NCBI RefSeq assembly: GCF_013410545.1
Contig: NZ_JACCFV010000001.1
Location: 2,356,001 to 2,420,000 of the forward strand
DNA: 64,000 nucleotides
Direction: 5' to 3'
From: Pseudoclavibacter chungangensis
Lineage (GTDB): Bacteria > Actinomycetota > Actinomycetes > Actinomycetales > Microbacteriaceae
Position numbers and translations under genes: made by a program. This document shows, in pieces, positions 40,730-48,891 of the stretch. Every line of letters starts with the position of its first letter. Positions within the stretch are counted from its first letter, which is position 1. The notes below the pieces were generated by a model. The model saw only the letters and a list, made by a program, of their open reading frames with translations. It ran no database searches and was not told the DNA's origin.

Positions 40730-42871
40730 ATGCATCTCACTCAACGCACCACCGACCTCGGCGTCACGCACGGACCCGATGGTCCTCAGCTGCGCGTCTG
40801 GTCGGGCAACGCCACCGCGATCCACCTCTGCCTCCTCGACGAGCACGGCTCGATCATCGGCCGTGGGCCGCTCGAGCGCGGTCTCGACGACGTGTGGTCC
40901 GTCGTGAGCGACGGACTCGTCCCGGGTGCGCGCTACGCGATCCAGGTCGACGGGCCCGAGGGGGTCCGGCACGACTTCGACGGCGAACGGCTGCTCCTGG
41001 ACCCCTACGCGCACGGTGTGGAGAACCTCGGGACGGCCGCCGAGCCCCGCTGGTGCGCCGTCGTGCTCGACGACGCGCCGTTCGACTGGCAGGGTGTCGA
41101 GCCGCCGCGACGCGCCCTCGGGGACGTCGTGATCTACGAGGCGCACGTGAAGGGCCTCACGAAGCTCGCCCCCTGGGCGGGCGAACGGGCCGGCAGCTAC
41201 GCCGCGCTCGGGAGCCCCGAGCTCGTGTCCCACCTGACGCGCCTCGGGGTCGGCGCGGTCGAGCTCCTCCCGATCCACGCGTTCGACTCCGAGCCGTTCC
41301 TGCGCGCGCAGGACCGCGTGAACTACTGGGGCTACAACACGCTCGCCTTCTTCGCCCCGCACCCCGCCTACGCGAGCGGCCCGGGCGAGGCGGGCCGAGC
41401 CGCGCAGGCCGCGCTCGAGCTCAAGCAGGCGGTCCGGGCGCTCCACGCCGCGGGCATCGAGGTCTACCTCGACGTCGTCTACAACCACACCGCCGAGGGC
41501 GGCCGCGACGGCGACACCACCTCGTTCCGCGGGATCGACCACGAGAACTACTACCGCGTCGACGACGACGGCTTCCCCATCGACGTCACCGGCTGCGGCA
41601 ACTCGCTCGACACGAGCCACCCCGTCGTGCAGCAGCTCGTGCTCGACTCGCTCATCATGTGGGTCGAGGAGTACCACATCGACGGGTTCCGCTTCGATCT
41701 CGCCGCCGAGCTCGGGCGCGACGGGAACACGACGTTCGTCCGCGACCACCCGCTCCTGAACGCGATCGTCGAGGAGCCCCGGCTCGCCGACGCGAAGATC
41801 ATCGCCGAGCCGTGGGACGTGGGCTTCGGTGGCTGGCAGACCGGCAACTTCCCCGACGGCTGGTCGGAGTGGAACGACGGTTATCGCGACCGGCTTCGAT
41901 CCTTCTGGGTCGGTGACGTCGCCGATGCACGACGCGACGGGCAGGCGCCCCGCGGGACCTCCGATCTCGCGACGGCGATCGCGGGGTCGTCGGACCTGTT
42001 CGCGAACTCGCGCGGGCCGCTCGCGAGCGTCAACTTCGTCACGGCCCACGACGGGTTCACGCTCCGCGACCTCGTCTCCTACAACGTGAAGCACAATCTG
42101 CTCAACATGGAGCTCGGACGGGACGGCACGAACGACAACCGCTCGTACAACTTCGGCTTCGAGGGCGACACGGACGATCCGCGCATCATCGCGGCACGCG
42201 GTCGCGCGATGCGGAATCTCGTGGCCACGCTGCTCATCAGCGCCGGGGTGCCCATGATCACGGCGGGCGACGAGTTCGCGCGCACCCAGCGGGGCAACAA
42301 CAACGCCTACGTGCAGGACAACCCGATCTCGTGGATCGACTGGAGCGTCCGTCCCGACGCCGAGGCGTTCTGCGCACAGGTCGCGCAGCTCGTGTCGTTG
42401 CGGAACGCCCACCCCGTGCTGCGGCCGCAGGCGTACAACCACGGCCGCGACCTCGTGGAACACGAGACGCGCATCGACTGGTTCGATGCACTCGGTCGCC
42501 CCATGTCGCCCGAGACCTGGGGGTCGTCGTCGACGCGGACCGTGCAGGCACTCATCTGGACCCTCGTCGCCGACGAGCCCGACGACCGACCCACCGAGCC
42601 GGACACACCGCCCGCCCGTGCCCTGCAGGACGGCGACACCCTCCGGGTGCCCGACGGCTATCACGTCGACGCGATGCTGCTCGTCCTGCACGGCTCGGAG
42701 GACGAGGTCATCGTCCGCCTCCCCGAGACCGAGGGCGTCTCGCGCTTCGAGACCGTGTGGGACTCCTCGCTCGAGTCGCCGTCGCCCGCGAACGCCGGAC
42801 CGACGCTCACGGGACGCTCCGAGGTCCGCCTCGACGGCCCGACCGTCCGTCTGCACGTCGCCGTCGTCTAG
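40730..42871 (+). CDS. glgX: Glycogen debranching enzyme
   Basis: GH13 isoamylase-type enzyme of 713 residues that cuts alpha-1,6 branches. The N-terminal CBM48-like domain (QLRVWSGNATAIHLCLLDE) precedes the barrel. The nucleophile aspartate is in DGFRFDLAAEL (about residue 323), the acid/base glutamate in IIAEPWDVG (about residue 360), and the third acidic residue in TAHDGFTLRD. The ATG at 40730 starts a normal GlgX; longer in-frame sequence upstream is non-coding. A TAGACT hexamer at 40669-40674 could be its -10. No strong ribosome site is seen. It heads glgX-glgE-glgB. Confidence 0.93.
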   Translation: MHLTQRTTDLGVTHGPDGPQLRVWSGNATAIHLCLLDEHGSIIGRGPLERGLDDVWSVVSDGLVPGARYAIQVDGPEGVRHDFDGERLLLDPYAHGVENLGTAAEPRWCAVVLDDAPFDWQGVEPPRRALGDVVIYEAHVKGLTKLAPWAGERAGSYAALGSPELVSHLTRLGVGAVELLPIHAFDSEPFLRAQDRVNYWGYNTLAFFAPHPAYASGPGEAGRAAQAALELKQAVRALHAAGIEVYLDVVYNHTAEGGRDGDTTSFRGIDHENYYRVDDDGFPIDVTGCGNSLDTSHPVVQQLVLDSLIMWVEEYHIDGFRFDLAAELGRDGNTTFVRDHPLLNAIVEEPRLADAKIIAEPWDVGFGGWQTGNFPDGWSEWNDGYRDRLRSFWVGDVADARRDGQAPRGTSDLATAIAGSSDLFANSRGPLASVNFVTAHDGFTLRDLVSYNVKHNLLNMELGRDGTNDNRSYNFGFEGDTDDPRIIAARGRAMRNLVATLLISAGVPMITAGDEFARTQRGNNNAYVQDNPISWIDWSVRPDAEAFCAQVAQLVSLRNAHPVLRPQAYNHGRDLVEHETRIDWFDALGRPMSPETWGSSSTRTVQALIWTLVADEPDDRPTEPDTPPARALQDGDTLRVPDGYHVDAMLLVLHGSEDEVIVRLPETEGVSRFETVWDSSLESPSPANAGPTLTGRSEVRLDGPTVRLHVAVV

Positions 42872-42929
42872 CGCCTCGGCGCTCGTCCGCGGCCGGGAAT
42901 CCGCCCACGTCGTGACCCCCGCGGCTTGC

Positions 42930-42935
42930 TACCTT
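42930..42935 (+). promoter_or_regulatory. Candidate -10 hexamer of glgE, leaderless arrangement
   Basis: TACCTT (TANNNT type) lies seven bases before the glgE GTG at 42942. No convincing ribosome site or -35 is present, which fits a leaderless mRNA beginning at the start codon. This is inference. Confidence 0.35.
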
Positions 42936-42941
42936 CGGATC

Positions 42942-45239
42942 GTGGCCACGACACCAGACCAGAACGTCCCGATTCCCGCCGACGGTCCGCTCGGTGCGGA
43001 CCATGAACCCGGTACCACCGAGCCGAGCGAACGGGCGCGGCCGGTCGCGCCCGCCGGGCCGACCGAACCCGTCCGACCACACGGCGAGGGGACGACGTCG
43101 GGTGCGGCCGCGGGAGCCACGGCGGGCACCCGCGCGACCTGGCGGACCGCGCCCGACGCACCGGACACGGCGGTCGAGCCCGACGACGTCACCGCACCGC
43201 CGGCCGACGCAACCGCCGCCGACGCAGGATTCCCCGGCGGTTACACGCCGGTCATCGGACGCATCCCGATCCTCGGGCTCCGCCCGCAGATCGAGGACGA
43301 TCTGTTCCCCACGAAGGGAACGGTCGGCGACGTCATCCCCTTCTCGTGCATCGCGTTCCGCGAGGGCCACGATCTGATCGGCGTCGAGGTGGTGCTGACC
43401 GAGCCATCGGGGCACGAACAGCGCGCGCGCCTCGTGCCCGGCGAACCCGGGACCGACCGCTGGCACGGCGAACTGCAGGTGCGCGAGCGCGGCGTCAACG
43501 AGTGGCACGTCGAGGCGTGGGGCGACGACTACGCGACCTGGCGGCACAACGCGGAACTCAAGATCCCGGCGGGCGTCGACGTCGAGCTCATGCTCCGGGA
43601 GGGCGCGGCGATCCTCGAGCGGGCCGCGGCCGATCCCGCACTCGACCCCGACGAGCGCCTGCTCCTCAGGGAGTCTGCCCGACGGTCGACCAGCACGCAG
43701 GACGCCGTGCCGACCCGCTTCGGCGCGCTCGTCGACGACGAGGTCCTCTCGATCCTCTCGGCCCACCCCGTGCGCTCGCTCGTGACGCACTCCCCGGTCC
43801 GACGCATCCGGGTCGAGCGCGAACTCGCGGGACGCGGCGCCTGGTACGAGTTCTTCCCCCGCTCGGAGGGAGCGCACCGGAACGACGACGGCACGTGGTC
43901 GAGCGGCACGTTCCGAACCGCGTCGGCACGCGTCCCCGCCGTCGCCGCGATGGGCTTCGACGTGCTCTACGTGCCGCCCATCCACCCGATCGGCCGCACG
44001 AACCGCAAGGGCCCGAACAACACGCTCACGGCCGGCCCGAACGACCCCGGCTCCCCGTGGGCGATCGGCGCGGCCGAGGGCGGCCACCAGGACATCCACC
44101 CCGAGCTCGGGACCGTCGACGACTTCCGCGACTTCGTCGCCGAGGTGCGCCGCAACGGGCTCGAGCTCGCGATCGACATCGCCCTGCAGGCCACGCCCGA
44201 TCACCCCTGGGTCGACGCGCACCCCGACTGGTTCACGCAGCTCCTCGACGGCACGATCGCCTACGCGGAGAACCCGCCGAAGAAGTACCAGGACATCTAC
44301 CCGCTGAACTTCGACGGCGACCGCAACGGGCTCTACCAGGAGGTGCTCGACACCTTCCTGCACTGGATCGACCTCGGCGTCTCGATCTTCCGCATCGACA
44401 ACCCGCACACGAAGCCGCTGCAGTTCTGGGAGTGGCTCATCGCCGAGGTGACGGCCGTGCACCCCGATGCGGTCTTCCTGTCGGAGGCGTTCACGCGCCC
44501 CGCCGTCATGCACGCGCTCGGTGCGATCGGCTTCCAGCAGTCGTACACGTACTTCACATGGCGCAACACGAAGGAGGAGCTCGAGACGTACCTCGACGAG
44601 GTCTCCCACGAGTCGAGCGACTTCCTCCGGCCGAACTTCTTCGTCAACACCCCCGACATCCTCACGTCCTACCTGCAGCTCGGCGGGCGGCCCGCGTACA
44701 CGATCCGTGCCACGATCGCCGCCACCGGCTCCCCCCTGTGGGGCATGTACGCGGGCTACGAGCTCATCGAGAACGTCGCCCGCCCCGGGTCCGAGGAGAA
44801 CATCGACAACGAGAAGTACGAGTTCAAGGAACGGGACTGGGCGACCGAGGAGGCGTCCGGCCACTCCATCGCGCCGTACGTCACGCGGCTCAACGAGATC
44901 CGGCACGCCCACCCCGCGCTGCAGCACCTGCGCAACCTCACGGTCCAGCGCACCGACTCCGAGCAGCTGCTCGCGTTCTCGAAGCACCTGCCCGCCGAGT
45001 ACGCGCCCGACGGGGTCGCGGACACGATCATCGTCGTCGTCGTCCTCGACCCGTACTCCCCCGTCGAGAGCATGGTGCACATCGACCAGTCGGCGTTCGG
45101 TGGCACACCCGGTGGCCTGTTCGAGGTCGAGGACCTCCTGACGGGCCAGGTCTGGACCTGGGGTGACGACAACTACGTCCGCCTCGACCCGCACACGACC
45201 CCCGCGCACGTCCTGCACGTGCGCCCCACCGGCGCATGA
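42942..45239 (+). CDS. glgE: Alpha-1,4-glucan:maltose-1-phosphate maltosyltransferase
   Basis: Protein of 765 residues that adds maltose from maltose-1-phosphate to glucan, the key step of the actinobacterial GlgE pathway. The N-terminal 100 residues are rich in Pro, Thr and acidic residues and look disordered. The catalytic domain then begins with [20 protein letters not shown]. The nucleophile is in [10 protein letters not shown] (about residue 486) and the acid/base glutamate in FLSEAFTRP (about residue 515). The start is GTG. It lies 70 bp after glgX and 40 bp before glgB. TreS and Mak, which make the substrate, are not in this window. Confidence 0.93.
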   Translation: MATTPDQNVPIPADGPLGADHEPGTTEPSERARPVAPAGPTEPVRPHGEGTTSGAAAGATAGTRATWRTAPDAPDTAVEPDDVTAPPADATAADAGFPGGYTPVIGRIPILGLRPQIEDDLFPTKGTVGDVIPFSCIAFREGHDLIGVEVVLTEPSGHEQRARLVPGEPGTDRWHGELQVRERGVNEWHVEAWGDDYATWRHNAELKIPAGVDVELMLREGAAILERAAADPALDPDERLLLRESARRSTSTQDAVPTRFGALVDDEVLSILSAHPVRSLVTHSPVRRIRVERELAGRGAWYEFFPRSEGAHRNDDGTWSSGTFRTASARVPAVAAMGFDVLYVPPIHPIGRTNRKGPNNTLTAGPNDPGSPWAIGAAEGGHQDIHPELGTVDDFRDFVAEVRRNGLELAIDIALQATPDHPWVDAHPDWFTQLLDGTIAYAENPPKKYQDIYPLNFDGDRNGLYQEVLDTFLHWIDLGVSIFRIDNPHTKPLQFWEWLIAEVTAVHPDAVFLSEAFTRPAVMHALGAIGFQQSYTYFTWRNTKEELETYLDEVSHESSDFLRPNFFVNTPDILTSYLQLGGRPAYTIRATIAATGSPLWGMYAGYELIENVARPGSEENIDNEKYEFKERDWATEEASGHSIAPYVTRLNEIRHAHPALQHLRNLTVQRTDSEQLLAFSKHLPAEYAPDGVADTIIVVVVLDPYSPVESMVHIDQSAFGGTPGGLFEVEDLLTGQVWTWGDDNYVRLDPHTTPAHVLHVRPTGA

Positions 45240-45279
45240 TGCACCGGGCGACGCCGCCCACGATCACGAGGACACCAGC

Positions 45280-47844
45280 ATGACCACGAACGACGACACC
45301 AGCGGGCCCGGCGACGCGCCCGAACAGCACGCACCGCGCGCGAAGCACGCCGGCGCGGCACCGGGCACCCTGCCTGCCGGTCGGCCGGCGATCGATGCGG
45401 CGCCGGTCCAGGGCGCACTCCTCCCGGCTCGCGACGACGTCCGACCCGACGCCACACAGGCCGCCACGGCACCGGTCGTCCCGCCCGCGGACCTCCCGAC
45501 CCCGGCGCCGACCTCGGCGATGCGGGCGACCGTGCCCGACGCGGATGCCGATGCGGATGCGCCGACCGTCGGCGAGTCACGGGAGGCACCCGACGCGACG
45601 GCGGCGAGCGACGACATCGGGACGACCGTCACGGCGGACGAGGCGGCGGCCGCGGCCGAACCCGACGACGACGGTCGTTCCGCCGTCGGCGGCCACTCGG
45701 ACGACGAACTCGCCGCCCTCGCGGAGGGACGCCACGGCGCACCCCACGACGTCCTCGGTCAGCACCCGCTCGGCGACGGCTCGGTCGCCGTCCGGGTCCG
45801 CCGACCGCTCGCCTCGCAGGTCGTCGTCGTGCTCGAGGACGGCACACGCGTCGACCTCGAACACGTCGCCCACGGCATCTGGGCCGCCGCTCACACGCGC
45901 GGCCTGCAGGCATACCGCATCGAGGCGCACTACGGCGATGCCGTCGACACGGCCGACGACCCGTACCGCTTCCTCCCGACGGTCGGCGAGCTCGACCTCT
46001 ACCTGCTCGGCGAGGGGCGGCACGAGCGCCTCTGGGACGTGCTCGGCGCCCACGAGCGTTCGCCCGAGGGGGTTCCCGGCGTCGCGTTCGCCGTCTGGGC
46101 CCCGGACGCGAACGCCGTCCGGGTCACCGGTTCGTTCAACGACTGGGACGGGTCCCGAGCGGCCATGCGACGCCTCAACGGTCGCGGCATCTGGGAGCTG
46201 TTCGTGCCCGGTGCCCGCGCGGGCGAAGCGTACAAGTTCCAGATCCTCACGCAGGACGGCGTGTGGATCGACAAGGCCGACCCCGTCGCGCGATTCGCCG
46301 AACGCCCGCCGCACACCGCGTCCGTCGTCGCGGCACCGGCCGGTCACGTGTGGGCGGACGACGCGTGGATGCGTGAGCGCGCCGCGCGCGACCCGCACAA
46401 CTCGCCCATGAGCGTCTACGAGTTGCACGCGATGTCGTGGCGGCCCGGACTCGGCTACCGCCAGCTCGCCGACGAGCTCATCCCCTACCTCGACGGCCTC
46501 GGCTTCACCCACGTGGAGTTCATGCCGCTCGCGGAGCACCCGTACGGGCCCTCGTGGGGCTACCAGGTCACGGGCTACTACGCACCGACCTCGCGCCTCG
46601 GCTCACCCGATGACCTCCGCTACCTCGTCGACCGCCTGCACCAGGCCGGGTACGGCGTGCTCATGGACTGGGTTCCCGGACACTTCCCGAAGGACGCGTT
46701 CGCGCTCGCCCGCTTCGACGGCCGACCGCTCTACGAGCACCCCGACCCACGGCGCGGCGAGCAGCCCGACTGGGGCACGCTCGTGTTCGACTTCGGCCGC
46801 CCCGAGGTGCGCAACTTCCTCGTCGCGAACGCGCTCTACTGGCTCGAGGAGTTCCACATCGACGGACTCCGCGTCGACGCGGTCGCCTCGATGCTCTACC
46901 TCGACTACTCGCGCGACGAATGGCTCCCGAACGAATTCGGCGGCCGCGAGAACCTCGAGGCCATCGCGTTCCTGCAGGAGACGTGCGCGACCGCGTACCG
47001 GCTGCACCCGGGCACGGTCATGATCGCCGAGGAGTCGACGAGCTGGGACGGCGTCACCCGCCCCACCGACCAGGGCGGACTCGGGTTCGGCCTCAAGTGG
47101 AACATGGGCTGGATGAACGACGATCTGCGCTACTTCGAGCGCGATCCGATCCATCGCCGCTATCACCACGGTGACCTCACGTTCTCGTTCGTGTACGCCT
47201 GGAGCGAGAAGTACGTCCTGCCCATCTCGCACGACGAGGTCGTGCACGGCAAGGGCTCGCTGTTCTCGAAGATGCCCGGTGACCACTGGCAGAAGCTCGC
47301 GAACGTGCGGCTATTCCTCGCGTACCAGTGGGGTCACCCGGGCAAGCAGCTGCTGTTCATGGGCCAGGAGTTCGCGCAGCCGTCCGAGTGGGACGAGAGC
47401 CGCGGGCTCGACTGGTGGCTCCTCGACCAGCCGCCGCACCGCGGCGTCTCGAAGCTCCTCGCACGGCTCAACCGCGTCTACCGCGACGCACCCGCGCTGT
47501 GGGAGCTCGACAACTCGCCCGAGGGACTGCAGTGGATCGCGGGTGGTGACGCGGAGCACTCGCTCCTCGCGTTCGTCCGCCGCGGCCACGATCGCGACGG
47601 CGAGATCGTGATGGTGTTCAACTTCTCCAACAGTGCGCTCTCGAACTACCGCATCGGTGTGCCGGCCGCGGGCGAGTGGGAGGAGATCCTCAACACGGAC
47701 GCGTTCGAGTACGGCGGTTCCGGCGTCGGCAACCTCGGATCCGTCTCGTCCCAGAACGAGCCGCACGACGGGTTCGACCAGTCGCTCGAGCTCTCGGTGC
47801 CGCCGCTCGGCGCCGTCTGGTTCCGCCGCCGCACCGCGTTCTGA
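45280..47844 (+). CDS. glgB: 1,4-alpha-glucan branching enzyme
   Basis: Protein of 854 residues that cuts and re-joins glucan chains to make alpha-1,6 branches. The first 135 residues are low complexity and acidic, with a run of aspartate/alanine pairs ([11 protein letters not shown]). Two CBM48-like N-terminal modules then follow ([15 protein letters not shown], then [22 protein letters not shown]). The nucleophile is in [10 protein letters not shown] (about residue 533), the next acidic residue in MIAEESTSW, and the third in [11 protein letters not shown]. The ATG has GAGGA upstream. The C-terminus ends just before the large hairpin terminator. Confidence 0.96.
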   Translation: MTTNDDTSGPGDAPEQHAPRAKHAGAAPGTLPAGRPAIDAAPVQGALLPARDDVRPDATQAATAPVVPPADLPTPAPTSAMRATVPDADADADAPTVGESREAPDATAASDDIGTTVTADEAAAAAEPDDDGRSAVGGHSDDELAALAEGRHGAPHDVLGQHPLGDGSVAVRVRRPLASQVVVVLEDGTRVDLEHVAHGIWAAAHTRGLQAYRIEAHYGDAVDTADDPYRFLPTVGELDLYLLGEGRHERLWDVLGAHERSPEGVPGVAFAVWAPDANAVRVTGSFNDWDGSRAAMRRLNGRGIWELFVPGARAGEAYKFQILTQDGVWIDKADPVARFAERPPHTASVVAAPAGHVWADDAWMRERAARDPHNSPMSVYELHAMSWRPGLGYRQLADELIPYLDGLGFTHVEFMPLAEHPYGPSWGYQVTGYYAPTSRLGSPDDLRYLVDRLHQAGYGVLMDWVPGHFPKDAFALARFDGRPLYEHPDPRRGEQPDWGTLVFDFGRPEVRNFLVANALYWLEEFHIDGLRVDAVASMLYLDYSRDEWLPNEFGGRENLEAIAFLQETCATAYRLHPGTVMIAEESTSWDGVTRPTDQGGLGFGLKWNMGWMNDDLRYFERDPIHRRYHHGDLTFSFVYAWSEKYVLPISHDEVVHGKGSLFSKMPGDHWQKLANVRLFLAYQWGHPGKQLLFMGQEFAQPSEWDESRGLDWWLLDQPPHRGVSKLLARLNRVYRDAPALWELDNSPEGLQWIAGGDAEHSLLAFVRRGHDRDGEIVMVFNFSNSALSNYRIGVPAAGEWEEILNTDAFEYGGSGVGNLGSVSSQNEPHDGFDQSLELSVPPLGAVWFRRRTAF

Positions 47845-47850
47845 GGTCAC

Positions 47851-47912
47851 CGCGACGGAACGAGGGAGCCCCTCACGACCAGAGTCGTGAGGGGCTCCCT
47901 CGTTCCGTCGCG
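47851..47912. terminator. 29-bp perfect hairpin between convergent glgB and the TPR gene
   Basis: Arms at 47851-47879 and 47884-47912 with a CAGA loop. It lies between the glgB stop at 47844 and the stop of the opposing gene at 47917. It can end both transcripts. There is no U-run. Confidence 0.8.
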
Positions 47913-47916
47913 TCGC

Positions 47917-48891
47917 TCAGAAGAGCAGCGAGGTGAGCCGTCGGCGGGCCGCCGAGACGCGCGGATCGTCCCTGCCGACGACCTCGAAGAGCTCGAGCAG
48001 ACGCTCCCGGATGCGCGTCCGCCCATCGGCGTCGGCGCTCGGGAACGCCCGCAGGAGTCGATCGAAGGCATCCTCCACGTGACCGCCGGAGAGGTCGAGG
48101 TCGGCGACGTCGAGCTGCGCGTCGAGGTCGTCGGGCTCGGCGGCCGCCCGCGAGCGGATCTCGTCGAGTGTGCGGCCCTGGAGTCGCTCGAGCAGCTTCA
48201 CCTGGGCGAGGCCCGCGTGCGCCTGCTCGTCGGCGGGGTTCTCGGCGAGCGCGCGCTCGAACGCGCTGATCCCGGCCTCGTAGTCACCGCGTTCGATCGC
48301 CGCGTACGCTTCGGCGTGCAGGGGCGGGAGCTCGGGCTCGGGAGCGGGCTCCGCGCCGTCCTCTCCGTCGCCACCGCCCTCGATCTGGACGCGTCCGCGA
48401 AGCCCCTGCTGCTGCGCCACCTGCAGGATCTCGTCCAACAGCTGCTGGATCTGCTCCTCCGGCGGATTCCCCGCGAACAACTGCACGGGCTGTCCCGCGA
48501 GCAGCGCGAGCACCTGCGGCTGCTTCCCGAGCATCGGGTGGGCGTCGAGGTCGATCCGTACGAGCACGAGCCTGCCGTGCTGTGCCCGGACGAGCCGCGC
48601 AAGCACGGGCGAGAGCGCCTGCGCCTCGCTCGACCAGGCCGCGTGCATCTCGACGACGACCGGCATGAACCGCGACAGCTGCATGAACTCCTGCAGCGTC
48701 TGCTCGTCACCCTCCACCACCGCGTCGGGGAGCACGGCGATCGGCTCGGCGCCCGAGGCGACGGCCTCGGCACGTGCCGCTTCGGCCGTCGGGGGCGCTG
48801 CCCCCTCGCCTGCACCGTTCGCGCGCTGCACGAGCGCGGAGAGATCTACGGCTCCGCGCAGGTCGGCGGGGTCCATCTGTGGGTCAGCCAA
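47917..48891 (-). CDS. Thioredoxin-like TPR protein without the CXXC motif
   Basis: Protein of 324 residues resembling the CnoX/YbbN group of chaperone-like thioredoxin-TPR proteins. The thioredoxin-like part spans about residues 60-165. At the active-site position (residues 86-90) it has WSSEA, so the usual CXXC is absent and it cannot be a redox enzyme. The C-terminal half has helical repeats (YAAIERGDYEAGISAFERAL, then AGLAQVKLLERL) resembling TPRs. The start overlaps the stop of the upstream fusion gene by 8 bp, suggesting coupling. It converges with glgB. Role in protein holding is inferred from the family. Confidence 0.82.
   Translation of the reverse strand: MADPQMDPADLRGAVDLSALVQRANGAGEGAAPPTAEAARAEAVASGAEPIAVLPDAVVEGDEQTLQEFMQLSRFMPVVVEMHAAWSSEAQALSPVLARLVRAQHGRLVLVRIDLDAHPMLGKQPQVLALLAGQPVQLFAGNPPEEQIQQLLDEILQVAQQQGLRGRVQIEGGGDGEDGAEPAPEPELPPLHAEAYAAIERGDYEAGISAFERALAENPADEQAHAGLAQVKLLERLQGRTLDEIRSRAAAEPDDLDAQLDVADLDLSGGHVEDAFDRLLRAFPSADADGRTRIRERLLELFEVVGRDDPRVSAARRRLTSLLF

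Noticed and set aside
40721..42856. Long minus-strand open frame opposite glgX
   Set aside because: Shadow of glgX, whose GH13 motifs are complete on the plus strand.
42807..45218. 803-residue minus-strand frame opposite glgE
   Set aside because: Shadow of glgE; no domain, and rich in Val/Asp/Arg typical of reverse-frame translation.
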